Positions 35,714-47,977 of a DNA stretch of 64,000 nt are shown here, one piece after another. The notes below the pieces were generated by a model. That model was given only the letters and a program-made list of their open reading frames with translations, was not told the origin of the DNA and searched no databases. The translations under genes and the position numbers were made by a program. Position 1 is the first letter of the stretch, and each line of letters opens with the position of its first letter. Origin of the DNA: Holophagales bacterium (GTDB taxonomy: Bacteria > Acidobacteriota > Thermoanaerobaculia > UBA5066); the NCBI GenBank assembly GCA_016716705.1, contig JADJVF010000004.1, positions 186,001-250,000 of the forward strand, in the 5' to 3' direction.

Positions 35714-37177
35714 GTGGAGATCGATCACGAGTCCTGCCTCGCCGCCTTCCTCGGCAGGGACCGCCGGTTCGCCGGACGTTTTTACGCCGGTGTGACCTCG
35801 ACCGGCATCTACTGCCGTCCCGGCTGCCCGGCCCCCCTGCCGAGACCTCGAAACCTCCGCTTCTTCCGTTGCGCGGCCGCTGCCGAGGAGGCGGGTTTCC
35901 GCGCCTGCCTCCGCTGTCGCCCCGAGACCGCGCCGGGGACGCCGGCCTGGACCGGCACGTCGGCCACCGTCGCGCGCGCCCTCCGCCAGATCGAAGCGGG
36001 CCTCGCCGACGACGCCCCGCTCGGTGCGCTCGCGGCGCGTCTCGGCGTCGGGGAGAGGCACCTTCGGCGGCTGTTCGGCGAGCACCTCGGCGCGTCCCCC
36101 GTGGCCATCGCGCGGACGAGGCGCCTCCATTTCGCCCGGAGGCTCCTCGACGACACGTCGCTCCGGATGTCCGACGTGGCGCTCGCGGCGGGCTACTCCA
36201 GCGTCCGGCGCTTCAACGAGGCGATGCGGGCCGCGTTCGGCGTCTCCCCGACGAAGCTCCGGCGGTCGGCGACGACCGCGACCGACCGGGCGGACATCGT
36301 CCTGCGGCTTCCGTTTCGCCCGCCGTTCGACGACGCGTCCCTCCTTGCGTTCCTCGCGGCCCGCGCCGTTCCAGGCGTCGAGGAGGTTTCGGACGGCGTC
36401 TACAGGCGGACCGCGGAGCTCACCGGCTCGGCCGGCATCGTGGAAGCGCGCGTCGACCCAGACCGGGGACTCCTCTCTCTCCACCTCCAGGGCCTCGGTC
36501 CGGCCTCGGCGCTCGAGGCGACCCGTCGCGCGGGGCGCCTGTTCGACCTCGACGCCGACCCCGGGATGATCGCCGCCCGCCTCGCGACCGACCCGCTCCT
36601 CGCCCCGCTCGTCGCACGGCGCCCCGGTCTTCGCGTGCCGGGGGCCTGGGACCCGTTCGAGACCGCCGTCCGGACGATCCTGGGACAGCAGGTCTCGGTG
36701 AAGGCGGCGCGGACGCTGGCCGCGCGACTCGCCTCGAAGTTCGGGCGCTCACTTCCCGCGGGAGCGGTGCGCGGAGGGCTCGCACTTCTCTTTCCCCGCG
36801 CCGAGGAGCTGGCGGAAGCCGACGTCGCTTCGATCGGCCTGACCTCCCGGCGCGCGGAGACGCTCCGGCACCTGGCGCGCGAGGTGGCCCTTGGGCGCAT
36901 CGACCTCGGCCCGGCCGCCTCGCTCGACGAGGCCGAGTCCCGCCTGGCGGGCGTCCCGGGCATCGGCCCCTGGACGGCACAGGTGATCGCACTGCGTGCG
37001 CTCGGTGAGCCCGACGCCCTTCCGGCGGGAGACCTCGGTCTCCGGAAAGCGCTCACCAAAGGGGCCGTACTCCCAACGATTGCGACCGTCGAGGCCCGTG
37101 CCCGCGGTTGGCGGCCCTGGCGCGCCTACGCCCTCATCCACCTCTGGACCGAACTCGCAAGCCAGGAGAATTCATGA
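35714..37177 (+). CDS. Ada-type metal-binding/HTH domain fused to AlkA DNA glycosylase
   Basis: 487 residues from GTG 35714. An Ada N-terminal domain (1-75) keeps all four zinc cysteines, C34, C38, C65 and C68 (GIYCRPGCPAP, ACLRCRP), the first of which in Ada accepts a methyl group from phosphotriesters. An AraC-type HTH (about 85-185) is followed by AlkA_N (about 190-300) and an HhH-GPD glycosylase domain with VPGIGPWTAQVIALRALG and the likely catalytic Asp in PAGDLGL. It combines an alkylation sensor/activator with 3-methyladenine excision. The methyltransferase gene overlaps its stop by ATGA, making a compact adaptive-response operon. Confidence 0.92.
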   Translation: MEIDHESCLAAFLGRDRRFAGRFYAGVTSTGIYCRPGCPAPLPRPRNLRFFRCAAAAEEAGFRACLRCRPETAPGTPAWTGTSATVARALRQIEAGLADDAPLGALAARLGVGERHLRRLFGEHLGASPVAIARTRRLHFARRLLDDTSLRMSDVALAAGYSSVRRFNEAMRAAFGVSPTKLRRSATTATDRADIVLRLPFRPPFDDASLLAFLAARAVPGVEEVSDGVYRRTAELTGSAGIVEARVDPDRGLLSLHLQGLGPASALEATRRAGRLFDLDADPGMIAARLATDPLLAPLVARRPGLRVPGAWDPFETAVRTILGQQVSVKAARTLAARLASKFGRSLPAGAVRGGLALLFPRAEELAEADVASIGLTSRRAETLRHLAREVALGRIDLGPAASLDEAESRLAGVPGIGPWTAQVIALRALGEPDALPAGDLGLRKALTKGAVLPTIATVEARARGWRPWRAYALIHLWTELASQENS

Positions 37178-37683
37178 AGACGCCGCTCGAGACCGCCACC
37201 GTAGAGACCCCTGCCGGCCCGTTCTGGTTCGCCGCGAAAGACGGCGCGCTCGTCGCCGCCGGTTTCGCCGACTCGGCCCCGCGCCTCCTCGCCCGCCTCG
37301 AAGCTCGCTTCGGGCCCCTCGCGCCTCACGAGGCGGGCGACCCCGCCGGCGCCGTCTCCGCGCTTCGACGCTTCCTGGGGGGCGAGCTCGCGGCGCTCGA
37401 ATCGGTCGCGGTCGACGTCGCCGGGACGCCGTTCCAGCGGGACGTCTGGACGGCGCTTCGCGGAATCCCTGCCGGTTCGACGATCACCTACGCGGAGCTG
37501 GCCCGGCGCGTCGGGCGCCCGCGGGCCGTGCGGGCCGTCGGCGCCGCGAACGGCGCGAACCCCGTTTCGATCGTCGTGCCGTGCCATCGCGTCGTCGGCA
37601 AGGACGGCCTCCGCGGATACGCCGGCGGCGTACCCCGGAAGGAATGGCTCCTCTTGCACGAGAAGGGGACGCCGCCGGTCTGA
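37174..37683 (+). CDS. ogt: Methylated-DNA-protein cysteine methyltransferase
   Basis: 169 residues from ATG 37174 (AGGAG at 37164-37168). The active-site motif is VVPCHRVVGKDG with acceptor C137, and the DNA-binding helix-turn-helix reads TITYAELARRVGRPRAVRAVG. It removes O6-alkyl groups from guanine in a single suicidal transfer. It complements the upstream Ada-AlkA fusion, which lacks this second Ada activity; the split between two coupled genes is the notable point. Confidence 0.93.
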   Translation: MKTPLETATVETPAGPFWFAAKDGALVAAGFADSAPRLLARLEARFGPLAPHEAGDPAGAVSALRRFLGGELAALESVAVDVAGTPFQRDVWTALRGIPAGSTITYAELARRVGRPRAVRAVGAANGANPVSIVVPCHRVVGKDGLRGYAGGVPRKEWLLLHEKGTPPV

Positions 37684-37695
37684 CGGCCGGCTCGC

Positions 37696-38229
37696 CTACG
37701 CGGGTCTTCCCGGCGCGCGCCAGATCCGCCGGACCTGGGCATCGTGGTGCTTCGCGTGCTCCTCGAGGAAAGCGAGCGTGCCTGCCGGATCGAGCGCTCC
37801 GCCGATCGGGTGGCGGAAGAGAAGGGTCTTCCGACGCTCCGCCGGCAGGGACCCCAGAATCTCCCGAAGATCCTTGCGGACCTTCTCCCACCGGACCGAG
37901 ATCTCCGCGAGCGGCAAGGTCTCTTCGGGAATGACCTGCTGTACGGGAGCTCGAAACCGGATCGGCGACCTCAGGATGAGGACGAGGAGGGCGAGCTTTG
38001 CCCGGTCGCGGAGAGAAACGGCCTGCGGCGGCGCCAGCAGCTTCTTCCGCGCGTAGCCGACGACTCCCTCCTCGACGAGGACGAGGTGCTGGACGACGTC
38101 GAGCGCACACCAGCCTTTCCCTTCCGGGCGAAAGGCGAGCCTCTCCCCGCTCTCGATGGCAAGAGAGCCCAGGAGGGCGTCCTTCCAGTCGTCCATGTCG
38201 TCGAGACGCCGCTCGAAGTCGTGCTGCAT
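37696..38229 (-). CDS. DinB-superfamily protein
   Basis: 177 residues. The four-helix DinB bundle is suggested by WCALDVVQHLVLVEEGVVGYARK (about 40-63), with a metal-type histidine in VVQHLV, and the C-terminal FLEEHAKHHDAQVRRIWR, which carries a histidine pair. These proteins are metal-dependent enzymes or thiol transferases of varied activity. It follows Lon on the same strand with a 40-base gap and could be co-transcribed with it. Confidence 0.8.
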   Translation of the reverse strand: MQHDFERRLDDMDDWKDALLGSLAIESGERLAFRPEGKGWCALDVVQHLVLVEEGVVGYARKKLLAPPQAVSLRDRAKLALLVLILRSPIRFRAPVQQVIPEETLPLAEISVRWEKVRKDLREILGSLPAERRKTLLFRHPIGGALDPAGTLAFLEEHAKHHDAQVRRIWRAPGRPA

Positions 38230-38269
38230 GGCGCGGAGTCTCCCACAGGGGGGCTCCGCGCCATCCCCG

Positions 38270-40762
<2,493 letters not shown>

Positions 40763-40805
40763 TCTGACCTTTCGAGCCGACCTAACGCGGAAGACTCAAG
40801 AGTAA

Positions 40806-40834
40806 AGTTTAGTGGCATGAGCTTAGATTTTCAA
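40806..40834 (-). promoter_or_regulatory. Promoter of lon
   Basis: On the minus strand TTGAAA (40834-40829) is followed after exactly 17 bases by TAAACT (40811-40806), about 43 bases before the lon start. The region is markedly AT-rich against its surroundings. Just downstream lies ACTCAAGAGT, a short dyad reminiscent of heat-shock repressor half-sites. Sigma70-type control is likely; heat-shock control is inference. Confidence 0.65.
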
Positions 40835-40936
40835 TACTGGGTTTGAAACCGAGCCCTGGAGAGCAGGATCGGGCCCCGGCGGCGGTCCTTCGATTCGAGT
40901 CCGTGCCCGGGCTGGGGGCAACCTCAACCTACGGGT

Positions 40937-41323
40937 CTACGACCCGGAGGATTCCCGAAGGGCGGTCAGCGCCCCCTCGGCGGCTTCCCGAAAGGCCCTG
41001 GAAACCCCGCCGACCCCGAGCTTCACCCCGCCGAAGATGCGGGAGACGAGAAGGCCGCCTTCCAGATCGTCCCGCCGGAGAAGCTCGAGAAGAAGCCGGC
41101 CAGGATGCCCCACCTCTCCGTCATCCTTCGATTTCTCGACGAGCGCGCCTGACCCGTCGCGCCCTCGGAAGGCCCAGCAGTGGTGGTTCGCCTTCCGATG
41201 CTCCCCCTTCGCCGCCCTCACCGAGACGAGGACGTCGTCTTCCGACGCCGCCGGGAATGCGATGGCGAAGAAGCGGGAACGCTCGACGGTGGTCTTGAAC
41301 GCCGCGGGGTGGATGATCCGCAC
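40937..41323 (-). CDS. YigZ/IMPACT-family protein
   Basis: 128 residues from GTG 41323. The IMPACT N-terminal (UPF0029) core is complete: SRFFAIAFPAASEDDVLVSV, HRKANHHCWAFRG, DDGEVGHPGRLLLELL and SRIFGGVKLGVGGVSRAFREAA. The C-terminal ferredoxin-like extension of full YigZ is missing, giving the short form. Its molecular activity is unclear; eukaryotic relatives modulate translation stress signalling. It lies upstream of lon on the same strand with 174 bases between. Confidence 0.87.
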   Translation of the reverse strand: MRIIHPAAFKTTVERSRFFAIAFPAASEDDVLVSVRAAKGEHRKANHHCWAFRGRDGSGALVEKSKDDGEVGHPGRLLLELLRRDDLEGGLLVSRIFGGVKLGVGGVSRAFREAAEGALTALRESSGS

Positions 41324-41380
41324 GTTCCGACGTTAGCAGGCCCGGAGCGGGAATGGACCCGCCGAAGATCGGAGGAGGCG

Positions 41381-41929
41381 ATGAAGAACGTGGCCCGGGC
41401 TGGCCTTCTCGCGACCTTTCTCGTCGCCGCTGTCTCTCCCGGGGTCGCGGCGAGTCAAGCTCCGTGCGGGACTCTCGAAGGGCCAGGCGCGCGTCCCGAC
41501 CAAGCGAGCTTCGCCGAAGGAAAGGAAGCCGCACCTGCGCGGTGTCGAACGCCTCGCGGCGAGCCAGTTGCCTCTCGCTGCTCTCGTACGCCGGTCGGCT
41601 CTTCAGTGCCAGGAGGTGCCCGCGAGGCTCGGCCCGGGCTCCCGGAGCGAGTGCTGGCCGCGCCTCCCCAAGGGGCCGCCCGGTTCACCGGATCGCCCGT
41701 CCGCCTCGACGTGAAGGACGCCGACCTTGGCGAGGTCGTCCGCACCCTCACGGCTGGCCGCGGTCTCTCCGTCGTCTCTCCTCCGGGCCTGGCGGGCACC
41801 GTGACGGCGACCCTGCGCGACGTCCCGTGGGACCAGGCGCTGGACCTCGTCCTCGCAGGAAACGGCTGGAGGTTCGTCCGCGAGGGGACCGTGATCCGGA
41901 TCGTGCGGCGAGACGACACCTCCCGGTGA
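41381..41929 (+). CDS. Secreted STN (secretin/TonB short N-terminal) domain protein
   Basis: 182 residues from ATG 41381 with a GGAGGAGG ribosome site at 41371-41378. A signal peptide (about 1-24) is followed by a low-complexity Cys/Arg/Pro-rich segment (about 25-95) and a C-terminal STN domain (about 103-178: VRLDVKDADLGEVVRTLTAG, then LRDVPWDQALDLVLAGNGWRF). STN domains normally occur at the start of secretins such as PilQ or of TonB receptors; here the domain stands alone. Role unknown, perhaps an accessory to a secretin encoded elsewhere. Confidence 0.75.
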   Translation: MKNVARAGLLATFLVAAVSPGVAASQAPCGTLEGPGARPDQASFAEGKEAAPARCRTPRGEPVASRCSRTPVGSSVPGGAREARPGLPERVLAAPPQGAARFTGSPVRLDVKDADLGEVVRTLTAGRGLSVVSPPGLAGTVTATLRDVPWDQALDLVLAGNGWRFVREGTVIRIVRRDDTSR

Positions 41930-41945
41930 ACCTCCCCTCTGGCGC

Positions 41946-44021
41946 TCAGCCCTCCACGGTCTCCCGTTTCGAGCTGGAGTAGACGAAGGCTCCGAGCGCG
42001 AGGAAGACGGCGAGCCCGAGCCAGTTTCCCCACGCCGAGAGCCACGCACCGATCCCCGGCACGGCCGTCAGGTCGGGGACGAGCGTCCGTCCCGTCGAGT
42101 CCTCGACGAACTTCAGGAGCGCGGCGAGGACGCCGACGAGGGCGCCCCCCGCGATGAAGCCCGAGGCGATGAGCGTCCCCTTCTCGTGCCGCGCCTTCGC
42201 GAGCGGCTCGTCCGTCGAGGAGCGCTTCACGAGCCACGCGACGAGCGCGCCGACGACGAGGGGCGAGTTCAGCTCCATCGGAAGGTACATCCCGAGCGCG
42301 AACGCCAGGCCCGAGATGCCGCACATCTCGGCCGCCACGGCGAAGACGCCGCCGACGGCATAGAGGAACCAGGGGGCGCCGGCATCGCCCATCACACCGC
42401 GAAGGACCGCCGCCATCGCGTTCGGCTGCGGGGCCGGGAGCGGGTTCGCGTGAAGGGCCGACGGCGAGAAGCCGTAGACCTTCGCCATCAGGAGGATGAC
42501 GGCCGTCGTCGCGGCCGAGGCGGCGACCGACCCGAGGAGATTCCAGATCTCGATCTTCCGAGGGGTCGCCCCGAGCCAGTAGCCGATCTTGTACTGCGTC
42601 ACGAGCGATCCGCTCATGGAGAGCGCCGTGCAGACGACGCCGCCGATGAGGAGCGTCTGGAGCATCCCGTCCTCGCCCCTCAGGCCGAGGCTCGAGAGGA
42701 CGACCGCCGTCACGATGAGCGTCGTGAGCGTCATGCCGGAGATCGGCGTGATCGAGATCATCGCGATCGCCCAGGCCGAGACCGCCGCGAACAGGAAGGC
42801 GACGAGGAGGGTGAGGCCCGTCGAGACGAGGGCGAGACGCGTCGCGCCCGGCGTCCCGGCGAGGACGGAGAGGCGGAAGTAGAGGAGGATCGCCAGGCCC
42901 GTGCCGAGGATCCCGAGAAGGACGACCCACATCGGGAGCGCCTTGTCCGTCCGCTCCTGGGTGTCCGCTGCGACGCCGCCCTTCGCGAGCCGCGCGATCT
43001 CTCCGAAGGCCTGCTTCGTCGCCTGGAGGATGACGGGGGACATCTTCAGGATGGAGAGGAGCCCGGCGCAGAAGATGCCGCCGATGCCGATGGGCCGGAC
43101 GTACTCGAAGAAGATGTCCTCCGCCGCCATCGAGGCCAGCGGCGCCGCCCCGGCGGAGATCGCCCCCGGGACGAACTGCGAGAGCCAGGCGAAGAGCGGG
43201 ACGAGGACGAGGAACGAGACCATCGACCCCGCCATGATGATGGCCGCGTAGTCGAGCCCCATGATGTAGCCGAGGCCGAAGACCGCGGCCGAGGTGTTCA
43301 TCGTGAAGACCGCCTTGAAGCGGTTCGTGAAGCCGGCGAGAGCTGGGATCGAAGCGGTCGAGAAGTTCTCGGCCCAGGCCTTCATCGACGGCCCCGCGAA
43401 GTCGAACGCCGCCGCGAGCGCCGCCGACCAGGAGAGAACGATCGCGCTCTGCCCGCCGCGTTTCCCGGCGACGAGGATCTCCGTCGTCGCCCGGGCCTCC
43501 GGGAACGGGAGCTTCCCGTGGAGGTCGCGGACGAAGTAGCGGCGGAACGGCGCGAGGAAGAAGACCCCCAGGACCGCTCCGAGGAGAGGAACGAGGAAGA
43601 TCTGCCAGAAGGACGACCGCCCCTCGAGGCCGAGGATGTAGATCGCCGGCATCGTGAAGACCGAGCCCCCGGCGACGATCCCGGACGTGGCGCCGATGGC
43701 GAGGACGTTCACGTTCTCGAGGAGCGTCGAGCCGCGCGAGGCGAGGACCTTCACGAAGAGGACCGACGCGCCGACCGCCAGGATCGAGATCGGGATCGCC
43801 GACTCGATCCCCTGCCCGAGCTTCAGTGCGATGTACGTCGCCGCCGCCGAGAAGACGACCGACCAGAGGAACCCCTGGACGATCGACCGCGGCGTCACCT
43901 CCGGGACAGAGGCGCCGGACGGAACGACCGGGGAGTACGTCTCGCCGGGGGCGAGCTCGCGGAAAGCGTTGTCGGGAAGGCGGACGTCGTCGGCAACGGG
44001 AGGTTCGGTCGGCTCGGCCAT
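41946..44021 (-). CDS. OPT-family oligopeptide transporter
   Basis: 691 residues from ATG 44021; the frame remains open to 44633, but family start and composition favour 44021. About 14-16 membrane helices are present. Typical OPT segments include FLWSVVFSAAATYIALKLGQ, LHGKLPFPEARATTEILVAG (the conserved PxPxA-type region), PIGIGGIFCAGLLSILKMSP and GMYLPMELNSPLVVGALVAW. It probably imports small peptides by proton symport, which would fit with the extracytoplasmic peptidases encoded near 28-34 kb, though they are not in the same operon. Confidence 0.92.
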   Translation of the reverse strand: MAEPTEPPVADDVRLPDNAFRELAPGETYSPVVPSGASVPEVTPRSIVQGFLWSVVFSAAATYIALKLGQGIESAIPISILAVGASVLFVKVLASRGSTLLENVNVLAIGATSGIVAGGSVFTMPAIYILGLEGRSSFWQIFLVPLLGAVLGVFFLAPFRRYFVRDLHGKLPFPEARATTEILVAGKRGGQSAIVLSWSAALAAAFDFAGPSMKAWAENFSTASIPALAGFTNRFKAVFTMNTSAAVFGLGYIMGLDYAAIIMAGSMVSFLVLVPLFAWLSQFVPGAISAGAAPLASMAAEDIFFEYVRPIGIGGIFCAGLLSILKMSPVILQATKQAFGEIARLAKGGVAADTQERTDKALPMWVVLLGILGTGLAILLYFRLSVLAGTPGATRLALVSTGLTLLVAFLFAAVSAWAIAMISITPISGMTLTTLIVTAVVLSSLGLRGEDGMLQTLLIGGVVCTALSMSGSLVTQYKIGYWLGATPRKIEIWNLLGSVAASAATTAVILLMAKVYGFSPSALHANPLPAPQPNAMAAVLRGVMGDAGAPWFLYAVGGVFAVAAEMCGISGLAFALGMYLPMELNSPLVVGALVAWLVKRSSTDEPLAKARHEKGTLIASGFIAGGALVGVLAALLKFVEDSTGRTLVPDLTAVPGIGAWLSAWGNWLGLAVFLALGAFVYSSSKRETVEG

Positions 44022-44108
44022 CCGCGGATGATGCCCGACGAGGATGCCGAGGCACGAGGAAACCCGTGGCCCGAGGCGTGCGTACTGCGCTGCGTGCGCA
44101 GCCTGCCG

Positions 44109-45005
44109 ATGACGATTCGTCGCCCCTCCGCCCTCCTCGTTCTCGTCCCGCTTCTCGCCGCGCTCGCAGCCGGGCCCACGTCCGCTGCCGGGGCTGCGCT
44201 TCCCTCGGCACCCATCCAGGCGGCTCTCGAGAAGGGGGACCCCGACGCCGCCGCGGCGGCCGCGGATGCCGTGCTCGCGGCCGCTCCAAGGGACGCCGAC
44301 GCCCTTCTCTGGGCGGGCCGCGCGTACGGCATGAAGGCGATGTCGGCCTCGATCTTCACGAAGATGTCCTGGGCGAGGAAGTGCCACGAGGCGTGGGAAA
44401 GGGCCATCGAGCTGGCCCCGGCCAACGCCGAAGCGCGCTTCGAGCTCATTCGGTACTACCTCATGGCGCCGGGGATCGCGGGGGGAGGCGTCGAGAAGGC
44501 GCAGGCCCAGGCCGTGAAGCTCGGCGAGCTCGACGCGATGCGCGGGTACCTGGCTCGCGGCATGATCGCCGACCACGAAAAGAAGCCGAAGGAAGCGGAA
44601 GCCGCGTACCGGAAGGCGATGGAGGCCGATCAATTCGGCGTCCAGGGGCCGATCGCCCTCGCGAGCTTCTTCGCGCGGCAGAAGAGGTGGCCCGAGGCTC
44701 GCGCCATCTTCGAAAGGCGGGTTGCCGCCGACCCGAAGGACGCGTTCGCGCTCTACCAGCTGGGCCGCCTATCGCTCCTCTCGGGAGAGGAGATGGAGAA
44801 GGGCCTCACCCTCTTCGACCGCTTCCTCTCCCTCGACGCCCCCAAGGACGGCCCGACCCACGCCGACGCCCGCTGGCGGAAGGGGCTCCTCCTCGAGAAA
44901 CTCGGCCGGACGCCGGCCGCGATCGCCGAGTACCGCGAGGCGCTGAAGACGCAACCCGGGCACGCCGGGGCGAAACGAGAGCTGGAGCGCCTGAAGGCCG
45001 CCTGA
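44109..45005 (+). CDS. Secreted TPR-repeat protein
   Basis: 298 residues from ATG 44109. The signal peptide (about 1-28, LLVLVPLLAALAAGPTSAAG) is followed by TPR-like helices: AALEKGDPDAAAAAADAVLA, ALLWAGRAYGMKAMSASIF, EAWERAIELAPANAEARFEL, EAEAAYRKAMEADQFG, EARAIFERRVAADPKDAFAL and AIAEYREALKTQPGHAGAKR. It is probably periplasmic and mediates protein contacts. No ribosome site is evident. It starts 88 bases from the divergent OPT gene and precedes a membrane protein gene by 38 bases. Confidence 0.85.
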   Translation: MTIRRPSALLVLVPLLAALAAGPTSAAGAALPSAPIQAALEKGDPDAAAAAADAVLAAAPRDADALLWAGRAYGMKAMSASIFTKMSWARKCHEAWERAIELAPANAEARFELIRYYLMAPGIAGGGVEKAQAQAVKLGELDAMRGYLARGMIADHEKKPKEAEAAYRKAMEADQFGVQGPIALASFFARQKRWPEARAIFERRVAADPKDAFALYQLGRLSLLSGEEMEKGLTLFDRFLSLDAPKDGPTHADARWRKGLLLEKLGRTPAAIAEYREALKTQPGHAGAKRELERLKAA

Positions 45006-45043
45006 TCCCTGATCGCGCCGCTGTCTGTTGTAATCGCGGGAAG

Positions 45044-45679
45044 ATGCAACCGACCCCGCCTGCAAACCCCTCGCGGCGAGAGCCGCTCGTGCTCCTCGTC
45101 CTGGCCGTCGTCGCGCTCGTCATCTCGGGCATCGGCCCGAAGGACCGCCCCACCTGGTTCCTCGAGGTGGCACCGGTCCTGATCGGGGCCCCGATCCTGG
45201 TCGCTTCCGCGAAGCGCTTTCCCCTCACGCCGCTCCTCTACCGCCTCCTCTTCTTCCACGCCCTGGTCCTCGTGCTCGGCGGCCACTACACCTACGCCGA
45301 GGTCCCGCTCGGCGAGTGGGCGAAGGAAGCCTTCGGATTTGCCCGGAACCACTACGACCGGCTCGGGCACGTGACGCAGGGCTTCGTACCGGCGATCCTG
45401 GCGAGGGAGATCCTCCTCAGGAGGTCGCCCCTCCGGCCCGGAGCCTGGCTCCGCCTGACCGTGACCTCCGTCTGCCTCGCCTTCAGCGCGCTCTACGAGC
45501 TGATCGAGTGGGCGACGGCGCTCCTTTCGGGCGAAGGGGCCACCGCGTTCCTCGGCACGCAGGGAGACATCTGGGACACGCAGTGGGACATGTACCTCGC
45601 CCTCTGCGGCGCCCTCCTCGCCCAGGCGCTCCTCTCGCGCCTCCACGACCGGCAGCTCGCGCGCCTCGCCTCGCGCTGA
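45044..45679 (+). CDS. DUF2238/YjdF-like inner-membrane protein
   Basis: 211 residues from ATG 45044. Six predicted membrane helices alternate with conserved loops GGHYTYAEVPLGEWAKEAFGFARNHYDRLGH and GDIWDTQWDMYLALCGALLAQ, which mark the YjdF (DUF2238) family. The acidic/histidine-rich loops might bind a metal, but the function is not established. It is probably transcribed with the TPR gene and ends at the hairpin at 45700. Confidence 0.85.
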   Translation: MQPTPPANPSRREPLVLLVLAVVALVISGIGPKDRPTWFLEVAPVLIGAPILVASAKRFPLTPLLYRLLFFHALVLVLGGHYTYAEVPLGEWAKEAFGFARNHYDRLGHVTQGFVPAILAREILLRRSPLRPGAWLRLTVTSVCLAFSALYELIEWATALLSGEGATAFLGTQGDIWDTQWDMYLALCGALLAQALLSRLHDRQLARLASR

Positions 45680-45699
45680 ACGCCCCCGGGAAACGAAAA

Positions 45700-45723
45700 G
45701 CCGGGCTCCCGAAGGAGCCCGGC
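45700..45723. terminator. Bidirectional-type terminator hairpin
   Basis: Perfect 10-base arms GCCGGGCTCC (45700-45709) and GGAGCCCGGC (45714-45723) enclose CGAA. On the minus strand it is followed by CTTTTC, suiting the cytochrome gene that ends at 45751; on the plus strand CTCGTTC follows, a weaker tail for the YjdF-like gene. Confidence 0.8.
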
Positions 45724-45750
45724 CTCGTTCATCGCGAAGCGCGGAAGGCC

Positions 45751-46083
45751 TTACTTGGCGCCGGGGTTCGTGCCGGCCTTGAGCTCGTCGAGGTTGCTCT
45801 TGCCGTCGGCGTCGCTGTCGAGAGCTTCGATCTTCGAGTAGTCGAAGGTCTTCTTCTCGGCCTTCGGATCGATGAGGCCCTTGGCCATCATGTCCTTGCC
45901 GAAGGCGTTGATCTCGGCGTCGCCCTTTTTGGCCATCGCCTTGACGTGGCAGGTGGCGCACTTCGCCTTCGCCGTGGGGTACTTGGCGTTGAGGTCCTTC
46001 TGCATGTCCATCGTGGCGAGGCCCGTGGAGGCGAGGACGATCGCGAGGACGGCGACGAGAACGGCGGCAGTGGTCTTCTTCAT
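45751..46083 (-). CDS. Small monohaem c-type cytochrome with calcium-type repeat
   Basis: 110 residues from ATG 46083 with a GAGGAG site just upstream. A signal peptide (about 1-23) precedes one haem-binding motif CATCH (C42, C45, H46). The C-terminus carries DSDADGKSNLDELKAGTNP, an EF-hand/thrombospondin-type-3 calcium motif often found in secreted Acidobacteria and Planctomycetes proteins. It probably transfers electrons in the periplasm; its partner is not evident. The fairly long upstream gap holds its promoter region. Confidence 0.87.
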   Translation of the reverse strand: MKKTTAAVLVAVLAIVLASTGLATMDMQKDLNAKYPTAKAKCATCHVKAMAKKGDAEINAFGKDMMAKGLIDPKAEKKTFDYSKIEALDSDADGKSNLDELKAGTNPGAK

Positions 46084-46405
46084 ATCTCTGGCTCCTCTTG
46101 GTCGGGGCGTCGTGCCCCGTTCGAGATTACCTTCTTTCAATATTCCTGCCATCCCGGAAAGAGGACAATTCGCGGCGGGAGTCCGCATTCCGAGCGGTTT
46201 CGAGAGCGCGTCGCGATATCGCCCACCCGAGGTCGTGCACACCGATCGACGAGCCCGTCGGCCCGGTCGTGGAAACACGCCGTTCCCGGCCGCTTCGCCC
46301 CGGGGTCTCGTACGTTTCGCCTGCACGAGGCAAGGCCGGGCGCCGGACCGATCTGGCCCTGAGCGCCCGGCCCTTTCGTTCCTTGTCTGGAGCTTCCAGC
46401 TGCGG
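46084..46405. other. Non-coding gap upstream of the cytochrome gene
   Basis: 322 bases between the cytochrome start and the ferredoxin stop, both on the minus strand. No convincing gene is seen in any frame. On the minus strand a weak pair TTGTCC-17-GAATAT lies about 45-75 bases before the cytochrome start, and a GGGGC/GCCCC hairpin sits in the leader (around 46105-46118). Otherwise I see nothing. Confidence 0.4.
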
Positions 46406-47374
<969 letters not shown>

Positions 47375-47977
47375 TCAGACCTCCTGTTGCGGCCGCCCCT
47401 CCGGGGCGGCCGTTTCCATTGCCGGCACGGCCGTCCTGAGCTCGGCGACGCCCCCCGACACGATGAACGCCATCGCGTCCGCCCCCCTCGCGGCGAGCGG
47501 CGCCACGAGCCGGCGCGGCACGACGAGGAGCTGGCCCGCGAAGTTGTACGACTGCGGGAAGTAGACGCTGACGTGACCGGGAAGGCCCGCGTCCTCGAGG
47601 GAGTCGCGCGTGAGGAAACCGACCGCCTTCAGGCCCGTCCCTTCGTCGATCGTCACGAGGACCGGTCTCTCGAATCCCTTCTTGTCCCCCACGAACGCGT
47701 CGGTCACGTCACGGATGGCCGAGTAGAGGAGCTTGACGAAGGGAAGCCTCCGGAAGACCGCATCGACGACCTCGAAGAGGCGCTTCGTGACGAAGTTCGA
47801 CGCGAGGGCACCGACGACGACGATGAGCGTGATCGTCGCCAGGAAGCCAGCCCCCGGGATCGGGAGCCCCATCCACGCATCGACCGTCCGGAAAACGAGG
47901 ACGACGATGGCGATCGTGAGGACCGCCGGGACGAAGACGAGCAGACCGCGGAAGAAGTAACGAACGATGAGGCGCAT
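47375..47977 (-). CDS. DUF502 membrane protein
   Basis: 200 residues. Two membrane helices (about 8-30 and 43-65) are followed by the conserved soluble region LPFVKLLYSAIRDVTDAF, FERPVLVTIDEGTGLKAVGFLTRD and HVSVYFPQSYNFAGQLLVVPRR, which define DUF502. Function unknown. The gene converges on the secreted protein at 46946; a hairpin lies inside its 3' end. Confidence 0.88.
   Translation of the reverse strand: MRLIVRYFFRGLLVFVPAVLTIAIVVLVFRTVDAWMGLPIPGAGFLATITLIVVVGALASNFVTKRLFEVVDAVFRRLPFVKLLYSAIRDVTDAFVGDKKGFERPVLVTIDEGTGLKAVGFLTRDSLEDAGLPGHVSVYFPQSYNFAGQLLVVPRRLVAPLAARGADAMAFIVSGGVAELRTAVPAMETAAPEGRPQQEV
47390..47415 (+). terminator. Terminator-like hairpin inside the DUF502 3' end
   Basis: Ten-base arms CGGCCGCCCC (47390-47399) and GGGGCGGCCG (47403-47412) with loop TCC are followed by TTTCC. 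It serves the plus-strand gene ending at 47362 and lies within the coding end of the convergent gene. Confidence 0.6.

Noticed and set aside
40790..40800. A HAIR/CIRCE heat-shock operator at the lon promoter
   Set aside because: Only a short ACTC-AA-GAGT dyad is present; the full spaced inverted repeats of HAIR or CIRCE are absent, so it is mentioned only as a possibility.
46084..46160. A TGGCAGGAATATTGAA sequence before the cytochrome gene resembling a sigma54 -24/-12 promoter
   Set aside because: The essential -12 GC is GA and no sigma54 activator is nearby; the resemblance is too weak.
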